Of a stretch of DNA of 33,459 nucleotides, positions 30,096 through 33,459 are shown piece by piece. Position numbers and translations under genes: made by a program. Where the stretch lies: contig CALFUQ010000089.1 in NCBI GenBank assembly GCA_937929885.1, forward strand, positions 1 through 33,459, given 5' to 3'. Position 1 is the first letter of the stretch. Each line of letters starts with the position of its first letter. The stretch is from an uncultured Saprospiraceae bacterium. Its GTDB lineage: Bacteria; Bacteroidota; Bacteroidia; Chitinophagales; Saprospiraceae. The notes under the pieces were generated by a model that was not told the DNA's origin, ran no database searches, and was given only the letters and a program-made list of their open reading frames with translations.

Positions 30096-30178
30096 TAGTG
30101 TGCTGATAATTTTGATGTGCTAATGTGACGATTAAAGAATTTGATGATTGGATGAAGTGAAATGTAATGATGTGAAAA
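30096..30178. repeat. GATG/TGTG-word spacer repeat related to the four-helix-bundle flank
   Basis: Directly after the SDR stop, GTGTGCTGATAATTTTGATG (30098-30117) and the bases after it parallel the minus strand of 2768-2731 (GTGCTGAT then TTTTGATGTG then a GTGACGATTAAA or GCGATAATTAAA end). Further GATG words run to about 30172. There is no coding frame in it. Confidence 0.45.
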
Positions 30179-30195
30179 TTTGGAAAGATAACATC

Positions 30196-30273
30196 TGTCA
30201 GACTTTTTTGAGTCGACAAAATAAAAGTTCTCTCCTTTGTAAGAGGAGAGATGTCACAAAGTGACAGAGAGAA
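30196..30273. repeat. Compound palindromic intergenic repeat with three stem-loops
   Basis: Stem 1: TGTC-A-GACT (30196-30204) with AGTCGACA (30211-30218), one bulge. Stem 2: CTCTCCT (30230-30236) with AGGAGAG (30244-30250), 7-base loop. Stem 3: TGTCAC (30252-30257) with GTGACA (30261-30266), 3-base loop. Outer TTCTCTC (30228-30234) can also pair with GAGAGAA (30267-30273). It lies upstream of the HyuA gene and splits block F into two parts; it might trim or stabilise the transcript. Similar palindromes are widespread between genes in Bacteroidota. Confidence 0.7.
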
Positions 30274-30320
30274 TATAAAGAAGAATGGTAAAGCATTTAA
30301 AAATTAAAGCATCGTAGCGA

Positions 30321-32390
30321 ATGAAGCTAGGAATCGACATAGGCGGAACATTTACAGATCTAGTCCTCTTCAACGAGGCTGATAAAGGACTACAGTTTAC
30401 CAAAACTTTAACGACATATCCTGATCCCACCATCGGTATTTACAATGGTATAGAAGACTTGACAAAGAAGTTTGGATTGGATATCAATTCACTTGAAACT
30501 ATTGTGCATGGGACAACTCTAATTACAAATGCAATTATAGAACGCAAAGGGTCTAAAACTGCATTTATAACAACTAAAGGTTTTGAGGATGTTTTAGAGA
30601 TTGGTAGAGAATTGAGATATGATATTTACGATCTATTCTTGACTATGCCTAAGCCACTAGTACCTCGTAATCTTAGATACGGAGTTGCAGAGCGTGTTGA
30701 CAAAGACGGAAATGTTTTGACTAAATTATCAGATTCTGATTTGCAAGCAATAGGTAAGAAGCTTACAGAACAAAAAGTGGAAGCAGTAGGCGTTTGTTTA
30801 CTCAACTCATTCGCAAATACAGATCACGAACAAAGAATTGGAAATTATTTATCGGATCATTTTCCAGATATATTTTATAGTCTATCATCTGATATCATGC
30901 CCGAGATCAGGGAGTATGAGCGTAGCTCTGCCACAGCAATGAATGCTTATGTGCAACCACTTACAGATCAATACCTCAATAAACTAAGAACCGAATTAAA
31001 AGAAAAAGGCTTTGCGGGAAATTTGTTGATTATGAATTCTGCAGGTCGATTGACGACGATAGATGGTGCAAGAAAATCTCCGATACAGTTGTTAGAATCT
31101 GGCCCTGCAGGAGGATCGATGGCAGGGGTGTATTTTGGTAAACAAAAAAATACAGAAAACCTATTGTGTTTTGATATGGGTGGGACGACGGCTAAAGCAT
31201 CCTTGATTTTCAAAGGTAAGCCTGAGATTACTAATAATTTTGAAGCTGGTAGGGTCAAGCGATTTAAAAAAGGAAGCGGACTTCCTGTTAGAATTCCTGT
31301 GATAGATATGATCGAGATCGGAGCAGGTGGAGGAAGCATAGCACGAGTGGATAAACTTGGGTTACTTACAGTAGGCCCTGATAGTGCATCATCTACTCCA
31401 GGTCCAGCTTGCTATGGTTTAGGTGGTGAACAACCGACAGTCACTGATGCGGATCTAGTACTTGGCTATCTTAATGAAGAATTCTTTCTAGGCGGTAGTA
31501 TGAGTTTGAGCAAGCAAGCCGCACACGATGCAATCAAAAATAAACTGGCGATTCCTTTGGGTTTATCAGTAGAGGAGGCTGCATATGGTGTTCACAAGAT
31601 CGTCAATGAGAATATGGCAAACGCCTCAAGAGTCCACATACTCGAGAAGGGAATGGATCCGAGACATTTCAGTATGATCGCTTTTGGTGGAGCTGGTCCT
31701 GTTCATGCATTTGGAGTAGGAGAGTTGATCAATGCACCGCAACTTATTATTCCTGTTGGTGCGGGGGTGACAAGCGCGCTAGGGTTTTTACTATCACCTA
31801 TTGCTCAAGAAAATATCCACAGTTATATCAAAAATCTTGATACTTTAGATTGGGGCCATGTGAATAAGTTTCTTGATGATATGGAAGAAGATGGAAGACG
31901 ATTCGTAATTGCTTCAGGAGAAGATTCTAATAACATTTTAGTGGAGCGAGTAGCTGAGCTAAGGTATGAGGGGCAAGGTCACGAGATAACCATAGACCTC
32001 CCGCAAGGGAAATTAAACGATCTCTCAATTCCTGAGATCAAAAGAAGGTTCATTAAAGAGTATGAATTCCGCTATACTAAAAGTATCTCTGATGTGCCAA
32101 TACAAATGGTCACTTGGAGAGTGCAAGTAAGTGGTGCAACCCCAAACTTAGAAGTCAAGAATGCTGATTTTAAATCAAATGGCAAGTCTGCTTTCAAAGG
32201 AAATAGAAAAGTATATTTCAAATCAACAGGTTATATAGATTGCCCAGTATATGATCGATATGCTATGCATGTAGGTATGAGTGAAGCTGGTCCTATGATC
32301 ATCGAAGAGAAAGAAAGCACAACAGTTATTGGGCTCGATTGTGTGGTAAGTATTGATGAGCACAGCAATATTATTATTGATTACAAATAG
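30321..32390 (+). CDS. hyuA: Hydantoinase/oxoprolinase subunit A family ATPase
   Basis: A 689-residue ASKHA-fold protein of the HyuA family (usual 680-720). Seen: phosphate loop LGIDIGGTFTDLVLF (3-17), VHGTTLITNAIIERKG, ESGPAGGSMAGVYFG, FDMGGTTAKASLI, and GAGGGSIARVD with STPGPACYGLGG. Members hydrolyse cyclic amides (N-methylhydantoin, 5-oxoproline) with ATP, usually with a HyuB partner; others are subunits of acetone or acetophenone carboxylases. No HyuB is in the window, but it may lie beyond the flavoprotein at the right edge. In this island, opening of a lactam or cyclic imide is the attractive reading; carboxylation of a ketone is the alternative. Confidence 0.9.
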   Translation: MKLGIDIGGTFTDLVLFNEADKGLQFTKTLTTYPDPTIGIYNGIEDLTKKFGLDINSLETIVHGTTLITNAIIERKGSKTAFITTKGFEDVLEIGRELRYDIYDLFLTMPKPLVPRNLRYGVAERVDKDGNVLTKLSDSDLQAIGKKLTEQKVEAVGVCLLNSFANTDHEQRIGNYLSDHFPDIFYSLSSDIMPEIREYERSSATAMNAYVQPLTDQYLNKLRTELKEKGFAGNLLIMNSAGRLTTIDGARKSPIQLLESGPAGGSMAGVYFGKQKNTENLLCFDMGGTTAKASLIFKGKPEITNNFEAGRVKRFKKGSGLPVRIPVIDMIEIGAGGGSIARVDKLGLLTVGPDSASSTPGPACYGLGGEQPTVTDADLVLGYLNEEFFLGGSMSLSKQAAHDAIKNKLAIPLGLSVEEAAYGVHKIVNENMANASRVHILEKGMDPRHFSMIAFGGAGPVHAFGVGELINAPQLIIPVGAGVTSALGFLLSPIAQENIHSYIKNLDTLDWGHVNKFLDDMEEDGRRFVIASGEDSNNILVERVAELRYEGQGHEITIDLPQGKLNDLSIPEIKRRFIKEYEFRYTKSISDVPIQMVTWRVQVSGATPNLEVKNADFKSNGKSAFKGNRKVYFKSTGYIDCPVYDRYAMHVGMSEAGPMIIEEKESTTVIGLDCVVSIDEHSNIIIDYK

Positions 32391-32398
32391 TAATTATC

Positions 32399-33459
32399 AT
32401 GAGCAAAATCTATGATATAGTTATAGTAGGTGCGGGAACGGCGGGAATGGCTTGTGCCATAGAAGCCGCTCAGAAAGGTGCGACAGTTGCTTTGATAGAA
32501 AAAGCAGATAAGATTGGTGGAGCGATGCATTGGTCAGGAGGTCACATGAGTGCAGGCGGGACCCAACTCCAAATTAGAAAAGATATAGAAGATAGTATTC
32601 AAGATCACTATGAAGATATTGTAAGGATCAATGGAGGTAGTGGCGATCTAGCTTTGATCAAAAAGGCAGTCGAAGAGGCGCCCAAAACTCTAAATTGGTT
32701 GGATGATCTTGAATTTCCGTGGGCACCAGAATGTCCTAGAATAATTTATGGTCATGTACCGTACACGAAACCACGAACACAATACGGAGCTAACAAAGCG
32801 ATCTCGATCTTCGAGACGATGAAGCCACTTTGGGATGAACAAGTTAAAGCTGGAAGAATTTTCTGTAAGTTGAATGCTAAGTTTGAAAAATTGAGTCAAG
32901 AGAATGGTGTTTATAATACTGTGCATTTCGAAACTGCTAAAGAAGCATTGGAAGTCAAAGGAAAGAATATTGTACTTACTTCTGGTGGTTATGGGAGTAA
33001 CCAAGAACTTTTCAAGGAGAAGCATGGAGATATTCCATTTAGCAGTTCTGCTTACCCAGATTCGACAGGAGAGGTAATGATCTATATGGAGGACATTGAT
33101 GCAAGTTTCAGAATGGCTGATTATCATCTACCGAGTTTGGGCGGAATCGAATTGGAGCCAGGAAGTAATCGTGCAAATTTTAATGAGGCATGGGCAATGG
33201 TTTTGACAGCAGTCTATAGACAACCAAGAGATATTTATGTCAATGTCGATGGCAAGCGATTTCTAGCAGAGGATGAGATCAATGCAGATACTCGAGAACG
33301 AGAAGTTGTAAAGCAAAAAGACTGGTTGTTCTATGTCATTTTTGATGAGGATGGATTGATGACTAAGGATGATAGCGGTGTGGATAATCCGATTATGATA
33401 GGTTGGAGTACCGACAAGATTAAAGAAGAAGCAAAGAAGAATAGAGCAATCTTTGTGGC
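32399..33459 (+). CDS. FAD-dependent fumarate-reductase/ketosteroid-dehydrogenase-type flavoprotein, 3' end cut
   Basis: An ATG at 32399, eight bases after the HyuA stop, opens a frame that runs without a stop to the window edge (353 complete codons). The N-terminus DIVIVGAGTAGMACAIEAAQ followed by VALIEKADKIGGAMHWSGGH is the FAD-binding-2 family fold (GxGxxG, ending in acidic Glu), and later NIVLTSGGYGSN matches the second FAD contact of fumarate reductase and 3-ketosteroid 1-dehydrogenase relatives. The cut-off protein is probably 480-560 residues in full. It likely reduces or introduces a carbon-carbon double bond next to a carbonyl or carboxylate. No signal peptide is visible. Confidence 0.88.
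   Translation, partial: MSKIYDIVIVGAGTAGMACAIEAAQKGATVALIEKADKIGGAMHWSGGHMSAGGTQLQIRKDIEDSIQDHYEDIVRINGGSGDLALIKKAVEEAPKTLNWLDDLEFPWAPECPRIIYGHVPYTKPRTQYGANKAISIFETMKPLWDEQVKAGRIFCKLNAKFEKLSQENGVYNTVHFETAKEALEVKGKNIVLTSGGYGSNQELFKEKHGDIPFSSSAYPDSTGEVMIYMEDIDASFRMADYHLPSLGGIELEPGSNRANFNEAWAMVLTAVYRQPRDIYVNVDGKRFLAEDEINADTREREVVKQKDWLFYVIFDEDGLMTKDDSGVDNPIMIGWSTDKIKEEAKKNRAIFV

Noticed and set aside
32690-33127. 145-residue minus-strand frame near the right edge
   Set aside because: It is antisense to the flavoprotein gene, whose FAD motifs and continuous frame from 32399 support it instead.

Overview
The window is a dense, AT-rich bacterial catabolic island, most likely from a member of the Bacteroidota. 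Evidence for this: a TonB-dependent receptor with an N-terminal carboxypeptidase-regulatory-like domain, many short-signal lipoproteins, few clear Shine-Dalgarno sites, a 23S-intervening-sequence-type four-helix-bundle gene, and palindromic intergenic repeats of a kind common in that phylum. No rRNA, tRNA, CRISPR, phage or transposase gene was seen. The window starts just inside one gene and ends inside another.

The genes fall into divergent blocks. (A) Minus strand, 5887 to 1: two-domain VOC protein, HMG-CoA-lyase-family lyase, LeuC-like hydratase, inserted four-helix-bundle gene, LeuD-like hydratase, AhpD/carboxymuconolactone-decarboxylase-like protein, CaiB-type CoA-transferase, and the start of another gene. 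(B) Plus strand, 5984 to 14092: AceE-type 2-oxoacid dehydrogenase E1, lipoyl E2, VOC protein, a small unknown, MFS transporter, aldehyde dehydrogenase. (C) Minus strand, 19379 to 14235: MFS transporter, lipoprotein, DUF1838-like exported protein, zinc-independent MDR reductase, two VOC lipoproteins. (D) Plus strand, 19476 to 20546: CpcT/CpeT-like lipoprotein. (E) Minus strand, 24234 to 20603: TonB-dependent receptor and a second DUF1838-like lipoprotein. (F) Plus strand, 24334 to the right edge: DUF3598-like protein, second LeuC-like hydratase, Tat-type flavin oxidase, diverged LeuD-like subunit, HpcH/HpaI aldolase, RedY/HapK-like protein, SDR, hydantoinase/oxoprolinase A, FAD-dependent reductase.

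All three divergent intergenic regions (5888-5983, 19380-19475, 24235-24333) carry the same dyad, TAGTTAA-N5-TTAACTA, perfect in two and degenerate but doubled in the third. This suggests one regulator, not encoded in the window, controls the whole island as a regulon.

Block A reads as a route from a citraconate-like (alkyl-maleate) acid through an alkyl-malate and its CoA ester to acetyl-CoA plus pyruvate; block B could oxidise the 2-oxoacid. Block F adds a second hydratase, an aldolase and a cyclic-amide or imide-type ATPase. With the receptor, the CpcT/CpeT-like lipoprotein, lipocalin-like proteins, VOC proteins and a RedY-like protein, the most interesting interpretation is a pathway taking up and mineralising a pyrrole- or tetrapyrrole-derived compound (bilin or chlorophyll catabolite) through substituted maleimides and maleates. 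That substrate assignment is inference; the modules and the shared operator are what the sequence shows.
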